A DNA stretch of 64,000 nucleotides from Sanghuangporus weigelae (Eukaryota > Basidiomycota > Agaricomycetes > Hymenochaetales > Hymenochaetaceae): positions 1,612,001-1,676,000 of the forward strand of contig CP137320.1 in NCBI GenBank assembly GCA_033182465.1, in the 5' to 3' direction. Position 1 is the first letter of the stretch. Each line of letters opens with the position of its first letter. The position numbers and the translations under genes were made by a program. Shown here in pieces: positions 22,704 through 34,255 of the stretch. Below the pieces are notes generated by a model that searched no databases, was not told the DNA's origin, and worked only from the letters and a program-made list of their open reading frames with translations.

Positions 22704-24387
22704 CTAATCATCGTCCATGAGCTCAGCGAGTTCTGCTTCTTCCTCTGCGGTTAGTTGGTTTGTAGATGCTGGCTTTTCTTCCTGTTTCGATACTGGTTTC
22801 GGTGGCTCTTTAGGCGGTGAAATCAAGTCTAGAAAATCCTTAAAGTTGTCGGATCTAAGAAGCTGTTAGACTGATGCATACCTGCGAGTTTCCATCTACG
22901 GATTGTTTGATCAAGACTAGCGCTGACGATCCAGGGCTCGATGCTGAGCTTGCCATCTTCGGCGGTCCTTCGACGGAACCAAAGGCGAAGAGAAACAACA
23001 TCAAACCAGTGAGCATCCGTCGTGCTGAGAAGTTCGGGAGCTGATGGCTCGTTGACATCGTATAATCGTATCGCGTCACCAGCACCAGTCAATAAGAGTG
23101 ACTCTTCGAGATCGGTCAGAGACAGGGGAAGAAGAGCCTTTACAGCTGCCGGATGGGATATCGGAGAGACTAGCTTGGATGGAGTTTGTTGTTGCGCTGT
23201 TACGAAAAGCGGCCGCTGGGTGAGAAGAACGGTATCATCGGATGAAGCTTGGAGCATTCAATAGGTTTGTTACAATTCAGAAATGCTTCTCCTCATAAGC
23301 ATGACAAGGCGTACCTGTCCATAATTGACCTTGTCCGAACCACATATCATTGATACCCGTCCGATGTGCGATCAACTCTTCCTTTTGTGTCGCCCGACAA
23401 TTCGGAGAATCGCCATACGATCGTTCTAGTTCCCATATCTTAATGACACCCATCGTGTCAGCAGTATACAGCGTCGCTGCAGTTGGTGATTGGACGTCGG
23501 CAGCGATGCATTGTACCGGCCGTGAATGAGCAGAAACAAGGCCGATATTCTTCAATGGTCCTTGGCTCCGCGGATTACTCAGATCCCTACATTTTTGTTG
23601 CGTTATTGTCATTCAGACGGGTTCGTTCCAGAGAAGAATCCAGGAACTCTGAAAGGACGCGCACCAGAATCGCACCACTTTATCTGAGCCGCTCGTAATC
23701 AGTATCTTGAGTTCTGGAACGGAGACGATGCATTTGACGAAATCGGAGTGGGCTTCTGTTGACGATATAATTGATCTATTCTATCGAATTGGTTGCTTTG
23801 AGTAGCATTTCAATTGAATTGAACGCATGAATGAACCTTCGTGTTCCAGATCTTGACGGTCTGAGCAGAAATCCATTTTAGTGAAGCATATTGAAACAGA
23901 AACACATAAGCTCTAGTTACCTTATCCCATGAGCTTGATAAAAGCAGCAACTCGGTATTATTCGAACCACTTGGTTCCTCTAATAAAGCGATGCTGGCCA
24001 CAGGAGCAGTGTGCCCTTTGTATACTTGCAGAGTTGAGCCCGACTATTTTTCTGGATAGGTCAAACAAAGACGACTAATTTTTAACAAAAATGACCTCAA
24101 GATCAATTCTTCGTATGGTTGCATCGCTTTGTCCAATCCAAATCTCGTTGCCTCTGAGGATGACGTCTAACGGTTTTGCTGGAAGATCGAGTGGTTCTCC
24201 CAGGTGCTTTGTTCGTTCGGCTTTCTGTTTCCGTGCCTTGTAGTCTGATTTAGTCGCGTATTCTTTAGAGAAATGGGGAACACACTTCAGCTTCTGCGAG
24301 ACTTGTTTCTGTTCTGAAGAAATGCCCGTTATCCGTGTTCATCGTGGTTCAAGACGAAGCAAGACGTCAATTTGCACGTGAGCGCAT
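22704..24387 (-). CDS. WD40-repeat protein of unknown role
   Basis: Exons on the minus strand encode a beta-propeller. Recognisable blades are LRGNEIWIGQSDATIRRIDL, LQVYKGHTAPVASIAL with SSSWDK then TVKIWNT, AHSDFVKCIVSVPELKILIT with SGSDKVVRFW, AHSRPVQCIAADV with TADTMGVIKIWEL, LLLTGAGDAIRLYDV, and WIVSASLDQTIRRWKL. The tail is acidic (TAEEEAELAELMDDD). The start is uncertain. The frame leading into KLKCVPHFSKEYATKSDYKA has no ATG of its own, but an ATG at 24387 followed by an intron (GTGCAA to TTCAG, about 66 nt) joins in frame and gives MRSQQKQVSQKLKC. That start lies only 67 bp from the divergent neighbour's ATG. I do not recognise the family beyond WD40. Confidence 0.7.
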
Positions 24388-24454
24388 TCAGGCGTTTTAC
24401 GGATTTTTGTTTGTTTATTTTGTCTCCGCCTCCCATCTCGAACTCCAAGCGAAC

Positions 24455-25316
24455 ATGAGCAAAAGACTCGCCTCATTTGCTGGACCCTCTACACCCTCAG
24501 CCTCACCAGTCCAAGTCCGGCAGCAGCCAAGCTCACCCCAATCCCCATCGCGTGCGACGGAGAGCACGTATCACCGCAAGGTTCGAGCCCTGCTGCAGGA
24601 CATACGTACAATTACACGCACTTGGGATGACCTGGTGAAGCATGACGGCCTTAAGGCAGCTACATTGCTGACTGATACGCGGACAGATCTGGAGTGGGTG
24701 GTACTTCCGTGTTCTGAAGTGAACGTGTCTGAATCGCTTAGGTATTAGCAACACCTTGCGGATGCTCTCGGGTGACGCTCAACCACGTTTACGTCTCGTA
24801 ACGCCAAGACTTGCAATTATGGAGAAGTGCATAGGTGATCTGGATACCGTAATACTGAAGCTGGTTTGTTCTTGATTCAAGTCTAAGCTAGCATGCTGAC
24901 TTCCTCGTTCTCGTAGAAAAGGCAGTTCTCGAAGTTAAGTGCCGTCATGGACGGCCTTGACTCGCTTGTATCTGAAGCACACAAAGCGAAAGGCTGGGCA
25001 TGGGTTGAGACTGAACCGCTTTGGTGTACTTGGACGCTGGAGAGATTCGGTATGCTGACAGCAATCTTACGAAATTCTCCCGTATTTACATGACGTTCAA
25101 GCAACTAAAATGCCCGATTTGCTTCCACCTTATCATCGTTCCCTGCAATTACAGACGGAACTGATCGACTCGCTACGGAGCCATTCCATTATCTTCGAAG
25201 AGTCGAGGGGAATACTCGCGAAATGGGTCTCTCAACCTTTTCTTGAAGCAGACGATTGGGTTCAGGAATGGGAAGACTTATGCGCGATTGAAGTGGATAA
25301 ATGGCACAGGAAATGA
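24455..25316 (+). CDS. uncharacterised helical protein
   Basis: I do not recognise this gene. The start at 24455 gives MSKRLASFAGPSTPSASP, a Ser/Pro-rich leader, followed by four exons of mostly helical sequence: YHRKVRALLQDIRTITRTWD, LRMLSGDAQPRLRLVTPRLA, KLSAVMDGLDSLVSEAHKAK, a Trp-rich patch GWAWVETEPLWCTWTLERF, then LPPYHRSLQLQTELIDSLRS and a C-terminal WVQEWEDLCAIEVDKWHRK. Regular hydrophobic spacing suggests a helical bundle or coiled coil of about 220-230 residues. No catalytic motif, signal peptide or membrane segment is visible. It is head to head with the WD40 gene and tail to tail (70 bp) with SYF1, but neither neighbour explains its role. Confidence 0.7.
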
Positions 25317-25386
25317 TGCGTCGCATATCAGTAAGAAAAGGTTGCAACAGTGAGAACAGTGAGGATAAGATACAAAAACAGGAAAT

Positions 25387-28300
25387 CTAGAGGTCCTCGT
25401 CATCAGATATTCGGATTTCGTCTTCGTTTTGCTGCTGCTGTTCCGCCTGCCCTTCAACAGAACTATCCGCTGGTGGAGCAGATGCCATGGCCGCGACGAA
25501 AGTCGTCCCTTTCCCTGCGCTCGCCTGTTTCTCCGCCTGCGCCATCGGATCAGCCGCCTCTTCCGCTTCAACGACCAGATCCTTCTGTCCCTTGCGCGCC
25601 GCTAACGCTTGAGCGGCAAGGAAGGAAGCCTCAGTATTGAACTGAGCCTGCACGCTACGTTTGATACGTAGCATCTCACGGAACGTATCCTCGGAGCCAG
25701 TATCAATCTCAAAGTTGTACCATTCTTTCCAGAATTCTGGGAGAATTCGTGGATCACAAAACTGTGATGCGTGGGCATAAATCGCACGTGCCCGATCGAT
25801 TTCGCCGAGTTTGCGTTCAAGCTGCGCAAAGCGCATGCACATCTGCGCCGTCTGCTTATCTGGTAGCACCTCAATAGCTTTTTCGTAAATCGGACGGGTA
25901 GCCGGAAGACCGAAATTGGCAGAGGCTTTCGCAATGTAGATCGAGAACATCTATGTGCAATGTGTAAGATGTCGTTGATCGCGGAATAAGAAATACAAGT
26001 TACCTCGAATTTGTCCTCGTCAGTAACAGCTTGTGTAGCCCGTTCGAAAATGTTCATCGCGCGCTTGGCCAGACCATGTTCTTCTTCCAGCTTGGCATAC
26101 ATCAGATACAATGGTTTGCAGAACTTTGCAGGGCATTGTTCCAAAGCTTGCTCGAACAGGTCTCGAGCACGCTCTATCTTCGAACCACCCTGTCATCGAA
26201 GAATCAGCACTGCTCAGGCTTTTAAATATAGTTATACTCACGTAACGTTTGACGAACTTTGATAAGTAAATATTCCAGATCTCGAATGCAACGGGATACG
26301 TAAACAATTCAACACCACGTTCGTAAACTTTGAAGCTTTCCTCGAAGTACTTGTTTTCCTCGAGGAAAGCCGCGTAGTTGATGATAATCTGAGCGTTGGC
26401 GATCCGCAACTCAAGAATCTTGTCGTAAACTGCCTTAGTTGTGTCGACTGTGCCGATCGACTCCTCTAGATCAACATAGAACGACCAAAGCTTCAGAGAC
26501 TTGAATAAGCGGGCCTGGACAGGAAGAGACTAAAATTAAGAAGTCAGTAGGTGGGACATCTAGAAATCAAAGAAGGGAACACACATAATCATGATAGTTT
26601 ATTCTTGGATTCTTGGGAATCACTGCGGCACGTTGCATGACACGAATGGCTTCATCATAATTGTCATGCCGCATTTCCATTTCCGCCCATTCGCACCATA
26701 CCTCAGCGAGGTCTTCGACAGTTTTGAAATTGACTTTCGTAGCCTTTTCGAGAATCTTGCGAGCACTGTCAAGATCCTTCTCCGCCTCACCAGTTGTTCC
26801 ACCTTCCTCATAAAACTTGGCGAAATTAAAAAAAAGGCGATGGAAATTGGCCGTGGCTTTCTTCGAGTTGATAGTTGAGAGCGCATTAGTGTATGTCTCT
26901 GCGACCTTGACGATCAATAAGTCAACAGCTGGATTTATAGAAGTATTCGGAGATCATAACCAACCTTTTCATCGTCATTACCCCATAATGCCACTCGCTT
27001 CTCCCATTCTTGTACGTCGTTGGGATTTCGCCTGAGTAGGACATCGTTGACAAGGAACGGTCTACGGTCCATGAGCTGCTCAAGTTCTGCCATACGTTCA
27101 TCCATTTCTTTCTCCATCTCAGTCCTGTCTTCTTCTTCGTCTTCATCCTCATCCGGACTTTCGACTGCAGCCACAAGCGCGTTGATGACTGACTCAGAGA
27201 ATTCGACGTACGCATCAAAGATCTGAGTAAAGTCACGAAGAGTCAATGACGCGGCAATACCAGCCTCAAATGTGCTTTTTGCGCGATCGAACTCGCCCCG
27301 TTTAATCCAGTAAGTAGCGAGGCCCGTCCAGAGGCGTCCGGCTTGGTCTTTGTATACTTCAAGACCGTCTGTGCGAATGATTCGTTCCACATCGAGTTTT
27401 TGGATATTCACCGGGTCCTCATCCTCGTCGTACGGACGCAGAGGTTTACCGTCTTTGTCAACCGGAACGGGGGGTCCAGCAAATCGAATTAGGGGTCCAT
27501 TGAGTGATGCCGCTTCTTGGTTTGCCTTCTCGGCTTCAATGGCCTCTGCATCCGCTTTCTCCTTCTCCTGTCGATTTGAGATGGTCTGTTCCACGCTCAC
27601 ACCAACTTCCTCAGGATATTGTTCAACCACGTCAATCCATTCGCTGAGCAACTGATACGGGCTTTTCCCGTCAGGACTTGTGTATTCTCCTTTCGCAGCC
27701 TTCCTAGCTAGTGACAGAAGTAGCTTGGCCGCTTCAAGAGGTCTAGGCGATGGATTTGACGGTGAGAGGAGAATCGAAACATATCGCTCAGTTACACTTG
27801 GATCAACTGCCAGGTATCGACGGTACACGGCTGCGCATGTTAATCCGCCTCTCGATTCGGCCCAAAGGAGGTATCTGACCCAGACTCGATGGTGCAAGGA
27901 AGGAGGAAGGGTTCGTAAAGCACGGTCGTAAGTATGTCGTGCGTGTGTGTAAGAGAATACCGGAGGACACATAGGATGAGAGAAAATTGAAAGATATAAG
28001 AGCCATAGTCGTGGCAGCTATAATCAGATGGTGGCAAATGTCAAAAGGAAATCATTTAGCTGAGGTAAAAAAAGGTTGAGACGTACGTTAGGCAGCCACA
28101 TAAGAGCTCTCTCAAATGTCGCGACAAGCGATTTCCATTCCTCATAGCCCACGACGCTATCCAATCCTCCCTCCCATCGCTCCAAATCTTCCTTTTCATC
28201 TTCGAGAGCCTCCCCCATTTCTGGGAGCTTTTTCCGACCTCCCGCTCGCTTTTTTTGCACGAATTTACCCAATACATATGACATACGAGTATGAAGGTAA

Positions 28301-28662
28301 GATTTCCATAGCTTGAAGGATCCAGGAAATTGGACGAGCGCAGACTCATAAAGGTACGTCAACCGTTGAAAGCCGAGGCGCGCTTCCGGAGTTGCAAGAG
28401 GACCGAGCAACGAAACGACGCCCGGCTCCAGGTTCGGAGGAGGAGCGGTCTTTTGCAACGTAGTGCATAAGTCTTTTGTTGACTGGATTGCATTCCACCA
28501 GTGCCGAAAGGAAGTTGGATTGCGAAGAAGATCCTCTTCTACTGTTATGTCGGCGGTCGTCAGAAGTCCGGGATGAGTTACAGGACTCGGAGTGGGATTT
28601 GTCAGAGAAACATCGGCTTTCAGTGTATCCAGAGATGGTCGCAATGGAGCGACAGAAGGCAT
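25387..28662 (-). CDS. SYF1: pre-mRNA splicing factor Syf1 (XAB2), HAT-repeat protein
   Basis: A component of the Prp19/NineTeen complex in the spliceosome. The start is the ATG at 28662 (MPSVAPLRPSLDTL). The protein is built of HAT/TPR-like helical repeats: EEDLLRNPTSFRHWWNAIQ, LYESALVQFPGSFKLWKSYL, TFERALMWLPN, HTYDRALRTLPPSLHHRVWV, YRRYLAVDPSVTERYVSIL, DVQEWEKRVALWGN, ESFKVYERGVELFTYPVAFE and PIYEKAIEVLPDKQTAQMCM. The segment RIIRTDGLEVYKDQAGRLW and an acidic patch (SPDEDEDEEEDRTEME) are characteristic of Syf1. The last repeat region (WYNFEIDTGSEDTFREMLRI) is followed by a Gln-rich, acidic tail ending in DDEDL. There are about seven exons; the total length of roughly 1,000 residues is slightly longer than yeast Syf1. 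Confidence 0.94.
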
Positions 28663-28830
28663 GGCGGTCACAAGTGAGTTCAGGTCAACGACACGACACG
28701 ATAGTTGAGGATAAGTAGTAGAGTAGAGGAATCTGATTCTGAACTGAAGAGAAGACGCGATACATTACATAATCACCCATTCGCGTTGACGCGCTGAAAC
28801 GAACAAGTTATTTCAATCCCAGCAACTACG
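28663..28830. promoter_or_regulatory. compact divergent promoter (SYF1 / BET4)
   Basis: Only about 170 bp separate the two divergent ATGs. No TATA box stands out. The spacing implies shared or overlapping control elements. Confidence 0.45.
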
Positions 28831-30339
28831 ATGGTGAGCGGTGTATTTGTTGCTTTCAATGAATGATTAAACCAACGAGCATGCGTGATTAGCACGGCGT
28901 CAAACGTACTCGGTATTCCGCAGAAGACCTAGAGGCGCGTCGTCAGAAGGAGAAATCCAAGCTTGACGCATATCTCAAGCTCACCGATGATGTGCTAGCC
29001 AGAGTACTGTTTTCAGCTTTCGATTCAATCTCCAGGACTGAATTAATGGTCATATGCAGAAAAAGGCCAAAGACTGGAGTCTCAAGTCTCTGAATCTCAC
29101 GACAAGGCTCCTTACTTTGAATCCCGAATTATACACAGTCTGGAATTACCGGCGCGACATATTCACGAATGGCGTCTTTGTTGATCCAGAGTGGTAATTG
29201 AGAGGTATTTGATCGCGAGATTAAACTTCTGACGAAAGCTGCGTCTAAGCTCACTAAACGATATCCATGACATTCTGAACACCGATCTCGACTTAACCAT
29301 GGCTTTCTTGCGGCAGCACCCAAAGGTGTATTGGATTTGGAACCATCGATGTTGGTGCCTTGAACACGTTCCTGAAGGCCCGGAAAATGACCCTTTGGGA
29401 TGGAAGAAAGCGACTTGGGCGATGGAGTTGCGTGCCGTCGAGACAATGCTTGACGTCGATGCTCGGAACTGTGGGTACCAAGTTCAACCGAGAGTCAAGA
29501 AGTATTTGATGAATCCATACATCCGCAGTTCACGCATGGAATTACCGTAGATATGTTCTAGCATCGATGCCTGTGAAGAGGCCAGAATCTACCGAACTCG
29601 CGTATACGAAACACAAGATTGAAGCCAATTTCTCAAACTTTAGTGCATGGCATCAACGATCAAAGGTATACTCCTCCATGTGGAAACAAGGACTTCTCGA
29701 CGAGGCAAAGAGCAAAGACGAAGGTAAGCATCTGATATTGTTATCGTCTGCTGGTATCAAGTTCATTTGGTAGAGTTTGAACTGGTCAAGCAAGCACTGT
29801 ATGTTGATCCATACGATCAGAGCTCATGGATTTACCATCGATGGCTCATCGGAGATGGTTAGCAGTTCACATCACAATGCGAACACACACTGACAGACCG
29901 GTGCCATCCACAGGCAGCGACAAAGCACTGCTTCAGCGAGAAATAAGTGTGATCCAGGAGCTTTCAGAAGTGGAGCCAGGATGCAAGTGTAAGTATCCTG
30001 TACTCCATCGTTCAAGCGTCTCCGGCGGTATACTCCGCTGAACATGCAGGTGTGCTTGCTGATATGTCGCTAGGGTGTCTGGAATCGCTTGTTCACTATA
30101 ACCAGCTTCTAATTGAGAAGCACCTTCGTGGCGACGCTGAGATTACGAAGAGTGAACGGGAGAAGGCTCGAGATAAGTGCCTATCAATGCTACGAACACT
30201 AGTACGGATAGACTCGTTCAGGGCTATGCGATATCAAGAAATAGGTGAGCAATGCTTTCCGGGTGCTGGTCTGGAAAATCTGCTTATTGCTATGTCATGC
30301 TGCTCAGTACAACATTTGGCGTCCACATGCAGATTGTGA
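28831..30339 (+). CDS. BET4: Rab geranylgeranyltransferase alpha subunit (Bet4)
   Basis: Alpha subunit of the enzyme that prenylates Rab GTPases for membrane traffic. The predicted first coding exon is just the ATG at 28831, followed by GTGAGC and an intron ending in TTAG. Exon 2 begins HGVKRTRYSAEDLEARRQKE, the usual Bet4 N-terminus. Prenyltransferase alpha repeats are visible: YTVWNYRRDIF, KVYWIWNHRCWCLEHV, FHAWNYRRYVLASM (across an intron), FSAWHQRSKVYSSM and SSWIYHRWLIGD. The C-terminal helices (ESLVHYNQLLIEKHL, MLRTLVRIDSFRAMRYQEI) end the protein. A last 63-nt intron may or may not be removed; both forms keep frame and stop at 30337-30339. The length is normal for the fungal subunit, which lacks the Ig-like and LRR domains of animals. 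Confidence 0.92.
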
Positions 30340-30546
30340 TTTGGAGAGCAGAAGGGAAGGCACGCTCAGATCTGATAAACTTAGAACTTCAGAGTATCAG
30401 ACAATACATGGCGTTGAATTGGTTTTCTCAGCACATTTTACATGAATACATCAATGCTTTGAAACGTCCCGTCTCCGTAAGTCTGCTCTCGCTTTGGCAT
30501 GATCGACTACTCGAGTGCACCGACGTCGTCGACATGTATAGTGGCC

Positions 30547-30783
30547 TTACGTGCACTTGCACTCGCCTTGCGCGCATTGGCAGCTAAATAAAGCAGAAGG
30601 AAGGTCGCTCAGCCAACGCCAAGACGACCAAGACAATCAACTCACGTTGAACCGCAAGAGCAGGTCTCCTTGCCGCAGCCGTAGTTAACGGGGGTGTTTA
30701 CGTTCTGAAGTCACAAAGGCCCGATTAGCAAAAAAAATGTATGCGACGTTGTAGCAGAGTGTCAGAGGACATACAGCGAGCAT
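30547..30783 (-). CDS. small metallothionein, fungal Cu-MT-like, three exons
   Basis: Three tiny exons, 30783-30775, 30704-30646 and 30583-30547, with GTATGT...TTCAG and GTGAGT...TTTAG introns, add up to 105 nt and encode 34 residues. Cysteines are at 13, 18, 20, 24, 26, 31 and 33. The central CSCGSTCQC block has the same spacing as CNCGSGCSC in the Neurospora copper metallothionein, and a final CKC lies near the end. No aromatic residue other than Tyr11 is present. Seven thiolates in C-x-C pairs would bind Cu(I) or Cd/Zn in the cytosol. The gene is convergent with BET4 and has a TATA box 78 bp upstream of the ATG. All exon joins preserve frame, which supports the model; it is too short for ordinary gene callers. 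Confidence 0.82.
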
Positions 30784-30860
30784 GATGATACGGATTTCTG
30801 TTACAGGTCTTAATGTGGTAAGATCTTTGGGGGCGGACGGACTCAGCTTCGCGCGTGGTG

Positions 30861-30866
30861 TTTATA
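30861..30866 (-). promoter_or_regulatory. TATA box of the metallothionein gene
   Basis: TATAAA on the minus strand, 78 bp upstream of the metallothionein ATG. A TATA box at this distance fits an inducible gene. A GCTGA core lies about 20 bp further upstream in the reverse direction of transcription's start, but I cannot show that it is a metal-response site. Confidence 0.6.
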
Positions 30867-33369
30867 TGCATTCTGGAAGGGACTCCACGTGACAACGTCC
30901 ACTCTTTCGGCCATTTCGGATCGAGTTCCTCTCCTCCAATAATATTGTTCGCGCTCCGCTCCCAACCTGATGTTTCTGTTTCTAGTCATGTTATCTCAAG
31001 TAAGTCCCTAATTCTGTTTCCTTTCCTGTTTTGCTTCTGTCTTTGTCTTACCTTACCACAAATCAGATATAGTATTCTCATTGCGCTCGTTTCTGGACAC
31101 TCGCGGTATTTTCTGAACACCCGCGAGCCGCCGAAACACAGGATGGAAATCAAATGACCTATTCTGAGCTGAGACATCTGTTGCAAATACAATTCCAGAT
31201 CTTTTAGTTAGTTTGATTCCGTGCCTCTGCCTTTCCACCAGCAAGGCGAACTGTGCTTGCAACCCCATTCCAGATATAACCCATATCCGGGGAAGTCTGT
31301 CTTCCTGCCTGGATCTGGGCTGGACTCATACTGACCAGGGATGTACCGCATGCTCTACTGATACGATACGTCAAGAAGGATCTTGTAAGATAGAGGCATA
31401 TCATCCTTTCGATATGTGCTTCTCATTTGATATAACATGACGACACAGGAAAGCTGACCTGACTACGTATGGTATTGGAGCGGAGATGCGTACTGCGTGT
31501 TTCCTGTGTATCAGTGATGTTGAGCCAATACATTTCAGTGTTTGACTCCTTCGGGTTTCCACTACTATCATCTGCTTTTAAAGTGGGTCAACTTTCTTCA
31601 TTTCGACTTTTGTTGTGGATAGGAACAATGAATGATGACAGAGATTGTACCTGCATCCATGTGCGAGTCAGGACGCCGACAGGTTCGATTCGTTTCCGCG
31701 ATCTCGACGACCAGGAAGGAAACTGAAAAACCTTTGATCTGGTTGGTAGCGCAGGTAGCGCTCGGATTTGTATTGACCCCCGGCTTGATGTAGTCTTGAT
31801 GTTAAGTGAGTCTATTCTATACCCGCTCGCCGAGCTCATGCAATATCGGCAAGAAAATTCCCATACATCAGTTTCTTTCGGCGACTGAACTTAAAGGCCC
31901 GCAGGCATCACTCGCCCCTATCTGCGTGGCTTTGGACAACTTGATCTGAAGTGGTACTTTTCCGCGGCACGGTAAATGATATCATGGAGTAGCTGGCAGC
32001 AGAACCCTGTTTCAAATCAACATGGGCTAAATTCGCTGAGCGTAGACGCTCGTTCTGGATGCCATCATGGCCCAGTATTCAGTCGTGGCTTTTCTACTCC
32101 GGTATCAAGCAGACCTGAGTCATAGAAGGTTAGCGATCTGTGCAATATTCTGATTCTGCTTCTCAACGTCGTAACTATTTATGGCAGACTGTTCAATGCG
32201 TTGACTCGGCGAATCTGCCGTAAAGGGCGAACAGGCTCGCGAACATTAAAGTTCTGTGCCCAAGTAAACGTGCATTCGTGTGAACGGTAATACTGAAATC
32301 TTTTTCAGGAGCCGCCGCTCTATATGCATTCAGCAGAGTTTCTTATCCCTCAGAAGAAACTCTGTCTCTTCTATTCAGCGGAGTCTGAGAACTTGCGCCT
32401 TGCGCTTGGAACTTTGATACTTGACAGATGTGAGTTACTCCTATTCATCGACCCCCCATTCTATGTGCCTCCTGCTTATTTTGCTTGGGGAAATAGATTA
32501 CTCTCTTGCGTTGCTACATTGCAATGCCAACGTGAAATGGCCACCGCTCCACAATCATCACGCTCGCCGAGGAAACCTTTCTCCTCAATACTGTGTGTTC
32601 CAATAAATACAAATCAACATCTTGACCTTTCCGGACTCGCGTTGTACAGTTTGGGATATTGGGCAGCTCCACAGACCTGCAGTTTCCCTGCGGATGGCGT
32701 CGAAACCCTGCAGATGTATCTAGATATCGCTTGCTTCTCCGGGAGCTTATTTGAAGTTTGTAGGTCTTCAAGGTACTTTTTTGGCCACGCTCAAGTTTGG
32801 AAAACTCCTGATCTGGATCTTTGCTTCAGAAACTTATGGTGACATTTCGTACTGCCTGTGATAGGTATGATCTTCTTTCAATGAGAAGAGGTACATATCA
32901 CGATCGTGATTGTGATTGACACAACGTGCCTACAGCATTGAGACATCGCTTATCCTGGGGAGCTGACTATCGTAGCCCTGCTCCGGCTGTCTACATCACT
33001 GACATTCCACGGTTGTCGCTGACAAGCACGACTTAAGTTCCTTTATATGCTGGACTGGTTCCGGAATGAAAAGAGGATACAGTGCTTGCATTATGCGCTT
33101 TCTACCGTACTGACCACTTGCAGTGCGGGTGTAGTATCGTGGGCAGTGGTCATGCCCTTCGCCGAATCGAATACACTACGAGAGCCGGAAAGGAGGAATA
33201 TCACATTAGGAGTGCCCAATCACCAAATAGTTATCTGCTCACGAGGACATTGCGAAGCAAACATCTGTACGTATTGGAACGCTCGCTTTCGCCGAAGTAG
33301 AGGATCTGAACGGAGACTCTCAACCCCCTTTTTATCCTCTCCCAAATTGTCACCCATGCATGGACCTTG

Positions 33370-33392
33370 ACTCGCCGACAAGATCGGCGAGT
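33370..33392. repeat. perfect 9-bp inverted repeat with 5-nt loop
   Basis: ACTCGCCGA and its exact reverse complement TCGGCGAGT flank the loop CAAGA. It lies in the gene-poor region. It could be a terminator-like RNA hairpin or a protein-binding palindrome; the function is unknown. Confidence 0.6.
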
Positions 33393-34255
33393 GAACCGAT
33401 AGCGAGGCTAATCATCCGCTTGCATCGACGGACGGTAAGGACGAAATGACGAGAAGGGATGATGTATCTGGATACTGCTGCCACTAGTGACTACACGAGG
33501 ATTTAATGAAGCAGAGTTTTTTCCTCCAAGTTGGGATTCGATACATTCTCGGACACTCGGTATCATCTTATTTGGCGAAAACGGTACACACGAATGGTGC
33601 GTGGATTGCGTCAAGGAAGCGATACCCTTGATTGTGGACGAGCGAAGCCGTAAACTTACGCGGTGAGGTAATGACGGATTCACGAAAACCTGGAGTCCTC
33701 GGCGAGTGGCGTTCGAGATGTCGTTGTTGTGAAGACGAGAAGATGGATAAATACACCGCTTTGAAGGCAGATAGGAGACCAAGGACGAAACTGAGCCGAG
33801 TGGCCGACTGCTCGCGATATGCTCGACGTTTTCGCGTGCCACCTATCATGATCCATGCTATGGAAAAGATAATTCAAAGTACACGCGTTTGCGGGCAAGC
33901 GTGCGCTGGACGCCCAACCATTTTCTTTTCCTTCTTCTTTTTATTTGTTCTCTGCCCTCGTCTGTTTGTGTTCTGCATGCGCTTGAACAGGTTATGTTTA
34001 TGAACGAAGTAGGCATGTAATTAGCAGAAAAAGGCTGAATAATAACAATACAATAATGTGAGAAAATAGAGTTCACTCGCAGTGCCTCATTGCAAAGGCG
34101 TGCCATCTCTCATCTCATACAAACTCGTCCATCGCGTCCCAGAAATCCATCGTCTCCCACATTTTCCTCTCAATCTCTCGTATCTTTCCATCTTCTGTCC
34201 ATAATCTCAGCCGTCCTCGTCCCTATCCTCGTCGTCGACACCAACAGCGACATCG

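Larger units (their letters stand above)
30784..34255. other. gene-poor 3.5-kb region
   Basis: Apart from the metallothionein promoter (about 30784-30960), no gene can be supported here. Frames at 32324-32842, 33047-33370 and 33408-33842 lack domain-like or repeat content and are broken by neighbouring stops in every plausible splice. No transposase, reverse transcriptase or terminal repeat is visible. A short hairpin is listed separately. Confidence 0.5.

Noticed and set aside
31640-31715. Possible tRNA because of a GGTTCGATTC T-loop-like sequence
   Set aside because: No matching A box, anticodon arm or acceptor stem can be drawn around it.
32324-32842. 172-codon open frame on plus in the gene-poor region
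   Set aside because: No recognisable domain, no supporting splice pattern or promoter, and composition like the surrounding non-coding DNA.
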